A stretch of DNA of 43,619 nucleotides from the NCBI GenBank assembly GCA_009783145.1, contig WRHR01000007.1, forward strand, positions 1-43,619, given 5' to 3'. Below the pieces are notes generated by a model that saw only the letters and a program-made list of their open reading frames with translations, was not told where the DNA came from and ran no database searches. Source of the DNA: Alphaproteobacteria bacterium. GTDB taxonomy: Bacteria; Pseudomonadota; Alphaproteobacteria; Rs-D84. A program made the position numbers and the translations under genes. Of the stretch, positions 17,440 through 24,273 are shown one piece after another. Each line of letters starts with the position of its first letter. Within the stretch, counting starts at the first letter, position 1.

Positions 17440-17489
17440 AACATAACACATTTATAAAAACTTGACAACCAGAATTTGTTTGCTAACCT
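17440..17489. promoter_or_regulatory. Back-to-back promoters sharing one -35 region
   Basis: TTGACA on the plus strand (17462-17467) is followed after 16 bp by TAACCT (17484-17489). On the minus strand TTGTCA (17468-17463) is followed after 17 bp by TATGTT (17445-17440). The two -35 boxes overlap by five bases, so RNA polymerase cannot occupy both at once. Confidence 0.55.
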
Positions 17490-17525
17490 TCTGCGTGGAG
17501 AGCGACAGATAAAAGGCGCCCTGAG

Positions 17526-18512
17526 ATGCATATTTTAGAGTACTTGGCCAAAATCGGCAAAGCCGATCAATCGTCTCCGACCTACTTGGGTCTACTAAAT
17601 CCCGTGCTGAAAGACGCGCCGTTTTTGGATTTTTCAGGCATTAAAAAGATTCATTACCTTTATTTAGCCGGGTATAACTGGAATTTGGTCCTTCCTGATG
17701 TGGAAGAAATCAATAACTTCGAATTGGCCGGGTATGACAAACATTTACAAGCGGATAAATTAAGAAAGACCGGAACACTTGGCCTGGACGGTTGCAGAAG
17801 CGATGTTTCGTTGCCGGGTCTGCAAAGCACATACAACCTTGCGCTTTATGATTTTCCTCACAAATTTAATGCGCCGTTATTGAACTCGGTGGGCCAGCTT
17901 TATTTCGATAACAAAACGCAATTGACGCTGGCATCGGGGCAAAAACTCATCAGCTTGCCGGGTTACGAAGAAAGGGGATTCTACAAGACCCACAACATAA
18001 GGGGCGGAGATTTCAAGAACCATGCTTTTCGGGGCGGTGTAAATGCCCAAGCGCGCCCGGGAATTTACAATGTGTATGGGAAAACTGTATTTATGGAGAA
18101 TGGTTATTATTATCACGTGGATACGGTTGGTCCGGGCACTTACGAAATTACATGGAACCTTGATGAAAAGCTTTTGTTATTGCAAAATGGCGATGCCATG
18201 AAATTCATCCTTTTGTGCGGCAATAAATTTTTCGAAGGCGCGGATTTCGGCGAATGCCACAAAAAATACCTTAACTGGCAGAAAACCGTATTTATTACCG
18301 ATATCAGGCTTGAGAAAAGTATTGGATTATCCCCTATCCCCGGTGGTGATTACGGACACGAACTATTTATCCACGCATTTTACAGCGACGGCACTTTGGC
18401 CGCGTATAACGTGCGCGTCGGTTTTGATCGAATGGAAGCGAAAAGAAAATTGCTGAAATTAAAACTCGCAAAAAATTTAACCTTGCATCAGTTTTGGAAT
18501 ATCGTTCGGTAA
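17526..18512 (+). CDS. Protein of unknown function with beta-repeat pattern
   Basis: 328 residues, no signal peptide. The first 150 residues repeat a loose pattern of about 20-23 residues with a hydrophobic-x-hydrophobic core and LP or AGY turns (IHYLYLAGYNWNLVLPDVEEINNF, FELAGYDKH, LGLDGCRSDVSLPGLQSTYNL). This resembles an irregular leucine-rich or beta-helix solenoid. Residues 160-328 are a mixed segment rich in Tyr, Gly and Phe with PGIYNVYGKTVFMENGYYYHV. I do not recognise a family. It is divergent from the HAD phosphatase, with an overlapping promoter. The start is the first ATG in frame; no strong Shine-Dalgarno site is visible. Confidence 0.7.
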   Translation: MHILEYLAKIGKADQSSPTYLGLLNPVLKDAPFLDFSGIKKIHYLYLAGYNWNLVLPDVEEINNFELAGYDKHLQADKLRKTGTLGLDGCRSDVSLPGLQSTYNLALYDFPHKFNAPLLNSVGQLYFDNKTQLTLASGQKLISLPGYEERGFYKTHNIRGGDFKNHAFRGGVNAQARPGIYNVYGKTVFMENGYYYHVDTVGPGTYEITWNLDEKLLLLQNGDAMKFILLCGNKFFEGADFGECHKKYLNWQKTVFITDIRLEKSIGLSPIPGGDYGHELFIHAFYSDGTLAAYNVRVGFDRMEAKRKLLKLKLAKNLTLHQFWNIVR

Positions 18513-18527
18513 AAAATCAATAAAAAC

Positions 18528-18556
18528 TTGCAATTGGTGATTCTTTCCCCTATAAT
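18528..18556 (+). promoter_or_regulatory. Promoter of rpsA
   Basis: TTGCAA (18528-18533), 17 bp, TATAAT (18551-18556). The implied leader before the ATG at 18647 is about 85 bases. Confidence 0.72.
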
Positions 18557-18646
18557 CCCTTGGCTTTCGCGGGTGGGCGTGATTGCAATCAGAATAATCC
18601 CACAAGACCTCGTATCTATGCGACGGCAAACTTTGTGTATTTTCTT

Positions 18647-20335
18647 ATGAAAGATTTATCCAAAGAATTATTTAACCCAATATCCAACGAAAACTTTGCG
18701 GAACTGTTCGACGAATCATACGGCAAACAAGAGACCCTGCAGGGCTATGCCACCAAGGGTACCGTTAAAGATATTCGTACCGACTTCGTACTTGTCGATG
18801 TCGGCCTGAAATCCGAAGGCCGCGTGCCATTGCGTGAATTCGGCGCGAACCCTCCGAAAGTCGGCGACATTATCGATGTTTTTGTAGAGCGCTATGAATC
18901 CCGCGAAGGCACTGCAATTCTGTCTTATACCAAGGCACGCGCTGAAAAGGCTTGGAAAGAGCTGGAGAAAGCCGTCGCCGACGGAACCGACCCCACCGGC
19001 ACAATTATGGAAGCCGTTCGCGGCGGATATACCGTCGACCTTGGCGGAGTGTTTGCATTCATGCCCAGCAGCCAAGCCGACAGCCGTCCTATTCGCGATG
19101 CGAAATCACTTGTTGGCGTTACCGACAAATTCCGCGTTCTGAAAATGGACGCCTTGCGCACCAATGCTATTGTTTCCCGCCGCGCGATTCAGTCTGATTC
19201 AATCGCCGCCGCACAAAAAGAAGCAATGAAAAATATCGCTCTGGGCGCGATCATCGAAGGCACTGTCAAGAACATTACCGATTATGGCGTGTTCGTTGAT
19301 TTGGGCGGCATCGATGGCCTTTTGCATGTCACCGACCTGTCCTGGAAGCGCGTCAATCACCCGCGCGAGCTGGTGCATGTCGGACAGAAAATCAAAGTCA
19401 AAGTCATTCAATTCGACCCGGAATCTCACCGCGTATCCCTGGGCGTGAAGCAATTGGAAGAAGACCCATGGAACACTGCCTCGCGCGCGTTCAACATCGG
19501 CGACACTGTGACCGGTAAAGTTTCTTCGCTTACCGATTACGGCGCGTTCATCGATCTGGGCGGCGGCATCGAAGGTCTTGTTCACATGTCCGAGCTGTCT
19601 TGGACCAACAAGAACGTCCACCCCGGCAAAGTCTTGCAAAACGGTCAGGAAATCAACATTATCGTATTGGGCATCGATCAGGACAAGCGCCGCATCTCGC
19701 TGGGATACAAGCAATTGCAGGGCAACCCTTGGAAGGAATTCGCCGAAGCTCACAATGTCGGCGATGTCGTCACCGGCCCGATTAAGAACACCACTGAATT
19801 CGGCTTGTTTGTTCAATTGACGCCGGACTTGGACGGAATGGTGCATATCTCTGATTTGTCGTGGGACAAACTGGACGAGGAAGAGCTGAAAAAGTTCGTT
19901 CGCGGCCAGGAAGTCACTGCGAAAATCTTGGACATCAATCCCGAGAAAGAGCGCATCACCTTGGGCATCAAACAGATGACCGCGGGTTCCGGCGATGGCA
20001 AGGTAGCGCTGAAGAAAGGCGCAGTGTTAAGCGGAACTGTGTCCGAGGTTACACCGGACGAGCTGGTTGTTGCACTGCCCGGTGACGCGCGCGGCATCAT
20101 CCGCAAGACCGACCTGTCACGCGACAAGGAAGGCCAAGCTACCTCGAAGTTCAAAGTTGGCGATACTGTTGAGGCCAGTGTGGTCTCCGTAGAAGGCAGC
20201 GAGGTAAAGCTGTCCGTACGCGCGCTGCAGGTTGCGATGGAAAAACAGGCGGTTAAAGATTACGCGAACCAGGCCGACAGCGGCTCGGTATTGGGCGATA
20301 TTCTTGGCGCCGCGATAGAACAGAGCAAAAAATAA
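18647..20335 (+). CDS. rpsA: 30S ribosomal protein S1
   Basis: 562 residues with six S1 RNA-binding repeats, the usual alphaproteobacterial size. S1 captures structured mRNAs on the 30S subunit. Repeats are marked by YGVFVDLGGIDGLLHVTDLSW, then YGAFIDLGGGIEGLVHMSELSW, and FGLFVQLTPDLDGMVHISDLSW, each followed by KVIQFDPESHRVSLG-type strands. The ATG at 18647 has no Shine-Dalgarno site, which is common for rpsA and linked to its autoregulation. Upstream in-frame TTG codons would add about 29 residues, but the predicted promoter (-10 at 18551-18556) lies almost on them. A terminator follows immediately. No cmk gene precedes it, unlike in many Proteobacteria. Confidence 0.96.
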   Translation: MKDLSKELFNPISNENFAELFDESYGKQETLQGYATKGTVKDIRTDFVLVDVGLKSEGRVPLREFGANPPKVGDIIDVFVERYESREGTAILSYTKARAEKAWKELEKAVADGTDPTGTIMEAVRGGYTVDLGGVFAFMPSSQADSRPIRDAKSLVGVTDKFRVLKMDALRTNAIVSRRAIQSDSIAAAQKEAMKNIALGAIIEGTVKNITDYGVFVDLGGIDGLLHVTDLSWKRVNHPRELVHVGQKIKVKVIQFDPESHRVSLGVKQLEEDPWNTASRAFNIGDTVTGKVSSLTDYGAFIDLGGGIEGLVHMSELSWTNKNVHPGKVLQNGQEINIIVLGIDQDKRRISLGYKQLQGNPWKEFAEAHNVGDVVTGPIKNTTEFGLFVQLTPDLDGMVHISDLSWDKLDEEELKKFVRGQEVTAKILDINPEKERITLGIKQMTAGSGDGKVALKKGAVLSGTVSEVTPDELVVALPGDARGIIRKTDLSRDKEGQATSKFKVGDTVEASVVSVEGSEVKLSVRALQVAMEKQAVKDYANQADSGSVLGDILGAAIEQSKK

Positions 20336-20336
20336 A

Positions 20337-20362
20337 AATCCGGCGGAAGCCGGATTTTTTAA
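20337..20362 (+). terminator. Intrinsic terminator of rpsA
   Basis: AATCCGGC (20337-20344), a short GGAA loop, GCCGGATT, then a run of T. Confidence 0.88.
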
Positions 20363-20400
20363 TGAAAAATTAATGTGTTCGCGTTGCTCACGGTTTTATA

Positions 20401-20517
20401 ACTGGATTGCTTCGTCGCTTTGCTCCTCGCAATGACAAGGAAGAGTTTATTCGGGACGCACAGCCAAAAACAAATACCGAATTGTCATTGCGAGCCCAAA
20501 GGGCGCGGCAATCCAGT
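20401..20517. repeat. Long inverted repeat (ACTGGATTGC ... GCAATGACA type)
   Basis: The left arm 20401-20437 begins ACTGGATTGC and ends CGCAATGACA. The right arm 20483-20517 begins TGTCATTGCG and ends GCAATCCAGT. The outer ends are exact inverted repeats; the inner parts are looser. The 45-base centre has no gene. Repeats of this general sequence recur in many bacterial genomes, which suggests a non-autonomous mobile palindrome. Confidence 0.75.
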
Positions 20518-20528
20518 TGATAAAAAGC

Positions 20529-20550
20529 CGCGCTTTAGCGCGATTTTTTT
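20529..20550. terminator. Bidirectional terminator at the XRE gene end
   Basis: CGCGC (20529-20533), loop TTTA, GCGCG (20538-20542), then seven T on the plus strand. On the minus strand the hairpin is followed by CTTTTTA and lies just after the XRE stop codon. Confidence 0.7.
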
Positions 20551-20797
20551 AAATTAACTTCTCAATTATTTTTAATATTTCTGATTTTGAAAATCCCAAA
20601 GTTTTCATCAAATCTATGGTTTCAATTAAATCCAGCCTGCGCTCTTTTATTTCAGTTCTTGCAATAAAACAATGAGATGTTTGAAATTTCTCGGCTAAAT
20701 CCCGCTGAGTTAGCTTTTTGGCTTTTCGCATTTTAACCAGCTCGGCAACAAGTCGGTTGTATCGGGGATTATGTATGGTTTTTGGACTGGTTTTCAT
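20549..20797 (-). CDS. Small XRE-family helix-turn-helix regulator
   Basis: 82 residues. The Cro/CI-type helix-turn-helix spans about residues 26-60 with LTQRDLAEKFQTSHCFIARTE, a canonical XRE helix-2/helix-3 pair. A C-terminal helix ending LKIIEKLI follows. The ATG at 20797 is preferred because the longer open frame upstream only mirrors the divergent gene. It is divergent from the HsdR-N-like gene across 87 bases. By analogy with controller proteins of restriction systems or antitoxins it may repress both genes; this is inferred. TTGAACTCAA (20826-20835), overlapping the neighbour's -35 box, is an imperfect palindrome and a candidate operator. Confidence 0.82.
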   Translation of the reverse strand: MKTSPKTIHNPRYNRLVAELVKMRKAKKLTQRDLAEKFQTSHCFIARTEIKERRLDLIETIDLMKTLGFSKSEILKIIEKLI

Positions 20798-20825
20798 TTG
20801 ATAGCATTTTGATTGCAAAAACACC

Positions 20826-20854
20826 TTGAACTCAAATTGATATCGGAGTAAAAT
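20826..20854 (+). promoter_or_regulatory. Promoter of the HsdR-N-like gene
   Basis: TTGAAC (20826-20831), 17 bp, TAAAAT (20849-20854). An imperfect palindrome TTGAACTCAA overlaps the -35 box. Confidence 0.55.
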
Positions 20855-20884
20855 AAGAAAAATAACCTTAGTTAGGAGTAAAAA

Positions 20885-21742
20885 ATGAACTTTCCCGCAA
20901 GATTTAAAAACCGCATAAATGAAAAACTTAAACAATGCCAAAAACTTGTTCAATCGCTTGATGAACGGCAGGTTGATGAATCCAACACTGTCAGGTGCAT
21001 AACCCAAATACTGGAAATAATCTTCGGCTATGACCCATATGGGGATATTACTTCGGAGTTTGCGATAAAAAAGACTTTTAATACCGCATATTGCGATCTG
21101 GCCATAAAAGGTAAAAGCGGCAAAGTCCGTATTATGCTGGAAGCCAAAGGCATAACGATAGACCTGAATGAAAAACATCTGAAACAAGTTGTGGATTACG
21201 GCGCCGACACAGGCACAAAATGGATCATATTAACAAATCTTAAAACATGGAAACTTTATAAACTAACAGACGCAAGACCGGTGGATAAAGAGCTTATTTG
21301 CGAATTTAATTTTATGGATTTGAATTCTAAAAATGAAAAAGATTTGGAGAATCTGTTCATAATAAGCAAGGAAGGAGAAGAGCAAGACAGCTTGGAAGAA
21401 TACTATTCCCAAAAACAAATTAAGAATAAATATATGATTGGCGCTCTTTTGGCATCCGAAGATGTCTATTATGTTATAAGGCGAAATATAAAAAGATTGT
21501 TTGATGATGTGAAAGTATCTATGGAAGAAATAGAAAATATAATAAAAAATGAAATTGTGCTTAAAGAGGTGCTTAACAGCGAAGAAGCCGTTCAAACCAG
21601 AAAAGAAATTGCAAAAGCTAATAAAAAACTTGAAAAAATTGATATGAAAGAAAAACCGCAAAGAAAAGAAGTTAAACAAGAGCTAGTGAAGAAAGACGAC
21701 CCTGATGTTCTGTCAGCATCCGAAATAAGTATCCCTGAATGA
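20885..21742 (+). CDS. Type I restriction enzyme R-subunit N-terminal-like protein (stand-alone nuclease domain)
   Basis: 285 residues. Residues 20-135 match the HsdR N-terminal nuclease type: VDESNTVRCITQILEIIFGYDP, then YCDLAIKGKSGKVRIMLEAKG, and TGTKWIILTNLKTWKLYKL. The D...ExK pattern (Asp in CDLAIK, Glu and Lys in LEAKG) fits a PD-(D/E)xK nuclease core. There is no helicase domain and no HsdM or HsdS neighbour, so it is not a complete type I enzyme. The C-terminal 130 residues are charged helices, with a Lys/Glu-rich tail. TTAGGAG precedes the ATG. The gene is AT-richer than its neighbours, which suggests transfer. With the divergent XRE gene it could form a defence or toxin-antitoxin module; that is inference. 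Confidence 0.8.
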   Translation: MNFPARFKNRINEKLKQCQKLVQSLDERQVDESNTVRCITQILEIIFGYDPYGDITSEFAIKKTFNTAYCDLAIKGKSGKVRIMLEAKGITIDLNEKHLKQVVDYGADTGTKWIILTNLKTWKLYKLTDARPVDKELICEFNFMDLNSKNEKDLENLFIISKEGEEQDSLEEYYSQKQIKNKYMIGALLASEDVYYVIRRNIKRLFDDVKVSMEEIENIIKNEIVLKEVLNSEEAVQTRKEIAKANKKLEKIDMKEKPQRKEVKQELVKKDDPDVLSASEISIPE

Positions 21743-21750
21743 TTAAAAAA

Positions 21751-21773
21751 AGGGGCGAGTAATATTCGCCCCT
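21751..21773. repeat. Hairpin between the HsdR-N-like gene and adk
   Basis: AGGGGCGA (21751-21758) pairs exactly with TCGCCCCT (21766-21773). The minus strand then reads seven T, so it could terminate leftward transcripts; on the plus strand there is no T-run. Confidence 0.65.
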
Positions 21774-21792
21774 ACAAAGTTTCTATTTTTTA

Positions 21793-21801
21793 TGTTATAA
21801 T
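21793..21801 (+). promoter_or_regulatory. Extended -10 promoter of adk
   Basis: TGTTATAAT (21793-21801) is an extended -10 box. The ATG is ten bases after it and no Shine-Dalgarno site is present, so the mRNA is probably leaderless. Confidence 0.6.
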
Positions 21802-21811
21802 ATCATCCGTC

Positions 21812-22351
21812 ATGAAAAATATAACTATCATTATGGGTGGGCCGGGAAGCGGCAAGGGCAGAATTTCTGGCATGCTGATGGATGGCCGCGAGTTTAACTA
21901 TATTGAAACCGGCTCTTTATTGCGCAGCCTGCCCGGCGATTCCGAGATTGCCCAAATCATGAAATCCGGCGCTCTGGTTCCGGACGAGAAAATGTTCGCG
22001 CTGATAGAGAGCAAAGCTAACAACAGTAATCACGATATTATGTTTGATGGCTTTCCACGCACCCTGCCCCAGGCCCAATGGCTGGTGAAGAATTTTACGG
22101 ACCCCATAACAGTGATTTATTTGAACTTGCCAGAGTCCATAATGATTCAGCGAATTCATACGCGAATTTCCGAGGGCTCTGCCCGCGCGGACGACGCGAA
22201 AGAAGATATCATTCGCAGCCGGATTAAGAATTTTGAAAAACAGACTTTGCCGGCGATTGAGTTTCTGCGCACTGCGCCCGGCGTAAAGTTCCTGGACATT
22301 GACGCCCGCCCAATGCCGGAAGAGATTGTAGCAGAGATTAAAGCGCGCTGA
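21812..22351 (+). CDS. adk: Adenylate kinase-like nucleotide kinase, short form
   Basis: 179 residues. The P-loop GGPGSGKG is at residues 9-16. The AMP-binding YIETGSLLR and the FDGFPRTLPQA motif are those of adenylate kinases, which interconvert ATP, AMP and ADP. The segment after RIHTRISEGSARADDAKEDIIRSRI lacks a zinc-type or long LID, so this is the short variant. Full-length bacterial Adk is about 215 residues. Specificity for AMP rather than UMP/CMP is likely from FDGFPRT but not proven. The gene appears leaderless. Its 3' end overlaps the convergent ispH stop by 14 bases. Confidence 0.85.
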   Translation: MKNITIIMGGPGSGKGRISGMLMDGREFNYIETGSLLRSLPGDSEIAQIMKSGALVPDEKMFALIESKANNSNHDIMFDGFPRTLPQAQWLVKNFTDPITVIYLNLPESIMIQRIHTRISEGSARADDAKEDIIRSRIKNFEKQTLPAIEFLRTAPGVKFLDIDARPMPEEIVAEIKAR

Positions 22352-23204
22352 TTTTAGCAACTATTTCATCTATAAGAATCTGCGGAGTGCTGGCGCCGGC
22401 GGTTATGCCGATTCTGTCCGGTATCGGAAAATCTATATCTCCCGCGCTTCCGACAAGCCAGACATTCTTTGCGCCCGCATCCCTTGCGACCTGCGCAAGA
22501 TTTTTCGTATTAGACGAAGTGCTTGAGCCTATTACTATCACATCGCTCAATTTATTTTTCTGAACCAAATCCCAAACTGCTTGCTGCCTTTGCGAGGTCG
22601 CGGCGCATACGCCGGACCTTGACTGACACTCCGCTTCGGGGAAACGCAAAAATATTGCCTGGGCGATTTCTTCAAACTCGGCGCGCGAAAGCGTCGTCTG
22701 GCCTACAAAACACACCTTGGCGCCTTCCGCTATCGGGAGCTTCGCAACATCATCAGCGGATTTCACAAAAAATATATTATGATTCGATTGTCCCATCGTA
22801 CCGGTGACTTCATCATGCTTTTCATCGTTGCCGATGACGATTACATTAAAGCTTTCCGCTATTTGCGCGCGGACATATTCATGAATGCGCTTCACCAGCG
22901 GGCAGACGGAATCAATCACCGTTTTTATCCCGCGATTTTCAGCCTCGGCCACCAGCGCTAGCGACGAGCCATGAGCCGATAAAACCAGCGGCCGCGACAA
23001 ATCCTGCATATCAGCCAAGGCATCTATAAATATCACGCCTTGATTTTCAAGGTCTGATACCACCCGCTCGTTATGCACGATCTTGTGATACACGTAAATC
23101 GGAGCGCCGTATTTATGCAAGGCAGCGCCGATAATTCTCAACGCGCCTATGACGCCGCCGCAAAAGCCGTAAGTTTGTGCGAAAAAGATTTCTGCTTCGC
23201 GCAT
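22338..23204 (-). CDS. ispH: 4-hydroxy-3-methylbut-2-enyl diphosphate reductase
   Basis: The last enzyme of the MEP isoprenoid pathway. It reduces HMBPP to IPP and DMAPP using a 4Fe-4S cluster. The 288-residue protein has the three cluster cysteines at the expected places: Cys15 in YGFCGGV, Cys101 in DSVCPLV and Cys200 in SGVCAATSQRQ. The active-site motif VIGNDEKHDEVTGTMGQ and SSTSSNTKNLAQVA are also present. It lies 12 bases downstream of the M48 lipoprotein protease gene on the same strand and could be cotranscribed with it. It overlaps adk tail to tail. Confidence 0.96.
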   Translation of the reverse strand: MREAEIFFAQTYGFCGGVIGALRIIGAALHKYGAPIYVYHKIVHNERVVSDLENQGVIFIDALADMQDLSRPLVLSAHGSSLALVAEAENRGIKTVIDSVCPLVKRIHEYVRAQIAESFNVIVIGNDEKHDEVTGTMGQSNHNIFFVKSADDVAKLPIAEGAKVCFVGQTTLSRAEFEEIAQAIFLRFPEAECQSRSGVCAATSQRQQAVWDLVQKNKLSDVIVIGSSTSSNTKNLAQVARDAGAKNVWLVGSAGDIDFPIPDRIGITAGASTPQILIDEIVAKISAL

Positions 23205-23216
23205 GATTTGCGAACT

Positions 23217-24047
23217 CTAAACGCCGAACCCGGCGGCGGTCTGCTGTGCCTTTGGAATCGAATCTTTAAGATTTTTAATTCTATCTTTATGCGACGGATG
23301 AGTGCTGAGCCATGCGGGGCCGCTGCTGCTGCCGCCGCTTAACGCGTTCATGCGTTCCCAGAACTTGGGCGCCTCGTTCGGATCATAACCCGCAACGGCC
23401 ATAAGTATAAGCCCCAGCAAGTCGGCCTCATCTTCATGTTTCCGGCTGAAAGGCAGCGTGCCGAAGACGTTCGAGCCCACCCCGAACGCGGTCATCGACA
23501 AGTCTTGAGCTGTTTTCGACATGCCGGTGCCGCTCAATGCCAGCGATGCCCCCGCCATCCCAGCCTGTTGGAGAAGTCCGGCGCTCATGCGCTGCTGTCC
23601 ATGGTTAAGAATTGCGTGAGCAATTTCGTGTCCCATCACCACCGCGATCCCGGCTTCGTTTTGCGTAACACCCAGAATGCCGGTATAGAACGCTATCTGG
23701 CCCCCGGGCATGGCCCAGGCGTTTATATTTTTATCTTCTATCAAAGTGAACGCCCATTTATAGTCTTTAAAGTGGTTGGGCGAACCCTTGGCGGCAACCC
23801 ATTTTTCTGCAGCCTTTACCAGTTTCCAACCAACCTTTGATAGCATTTCAGCTTCCGGCGTACCCTTTACTACTTTGCTTTTATTAAGCACTTGGGCGTA
23901 CTGAGTGGACGCAGAAGATATAATCTGGTTATTCGGAATAAAGGCCATGGTGCTCTTGCCGGTCATAAGGTCTGTCGCGCAACCGCACAACAACAAGGCG
24001 CCTGCCAAAAAAATATATGGAATTTTAAGCATAGATGAAATCTTCAT
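23217..24047 (-). CDS. M48 family metalloprotease lipoprotein
   Basis: 276 residues. The signal peptide ends in a lipobox, LLLCGC, with lipidation expected at the second Cys near residue 24, so the protein is periplasm-facing and membrane-anchored. The zinc motif is VMGHEIAHAILNHG and the third ligand lies in SRKHEDEADLLGL, both typical of peptidase M48 of the LoiP/BepA type, which cleaves misfolded outer-membrane proteins. The conserved THPSHKDRIKNL near the C-terminus is typical too. The ATG at 24047 follows GGGGA; an in-frame TTG two codons upstream is less likely. ispH follows on the same strand. Confidence 0.93.
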   Translation of the reverse strand: MKISSMLKIPYIFLAGALLLCGCATDLMTGKSTMAFIPNNQIISSASTQYAQVLNKSKVVKGTPEAEMLSKVGWKLVKAAEKWVAAKGSPNHFKDYKWAFTLIEDKNINAWAMPGGQIAFYTGILGVTQNEAGIAVVMGHEIAHAILNHGQQRMSAGLLQQAGMAGASLALSGTGMSKTAQDLSMTAFGVGSNVFGTLPFSRKHEDEADLLGLILMAVAGYDPNEAPKFWERMNALSGGSSSGPAWLSTHPSHKDRIKNLKDSIPKAQQTAAGFGV

Positions 24048-24084
24048 ATTCAAAGTCCCCCTTCGCCCTATGGGCTTCGGGCGA

Positions 24085-24156
24085 CACTACTTCGCTGTAA
24101 ACTGCTCGCTATTCGCGTGGCAAAGCCACATGAAGCTGCGCAGCAGCGAAGTGTGG
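24085..24156. repeat. Palindromic repeat starting on the tRNA-Pro CCA end
   Basis: Read from the tRNA (minus strand), CCACACTTCGCTG begins on the encoded CCA and finds an imperfect inverted copy at 24085-24099. A nearer CCACA (24126-24130) pairs with TGTGG (24152-24156). An exact GTGGC-AAA-GCCAC hairpin lies at 24118-24130. Confidence 0.6.
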
Positions 24157-24230
24157 TCGGGGTGACAAGAATCGAACTTGCGACCCCTTGCACCCCATGC
24201 AAGTACTCTACCAGGCTGAGCTACACCCCG
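24154..24230 (-). tRNA. tRNA-Pro(GGG)
   Basis: The acceptor stem CGGGGTG pairs with CACCCCG. The anticodon stem CTTGC/GCAAG holds loop ATGGGGT, giving anticodon GGG for codon CCC. The T-loop is TTCGATT, and CCA is encoded (24156-24154). Confidence 0.95.
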
Positions 24231-24241
24231 ACACGCGCCGG

Positions 24242-24269
24242 ATTATACAAAATAATTTCGGTAAAGCAA
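24242..24269 (-). promoter_or_regulatory. Promoter of tRNA-Pro
   Basis: On the minus strand TTGCTT (24269-24264), 16 bp, TATAAT (24247-24242), twelve bases before the mature tRNA start. Confidence 0.65.
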
Positions 24270-24273
24270 GATA

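Noticed and set aside
20549-21187. A longer 212-residue version of the XRE regulator
   Set aside because: The extra N-terminal part mirrors the divergent HsdR-N-like gene; the helix-turn-helix protein starts naturally at 20797.
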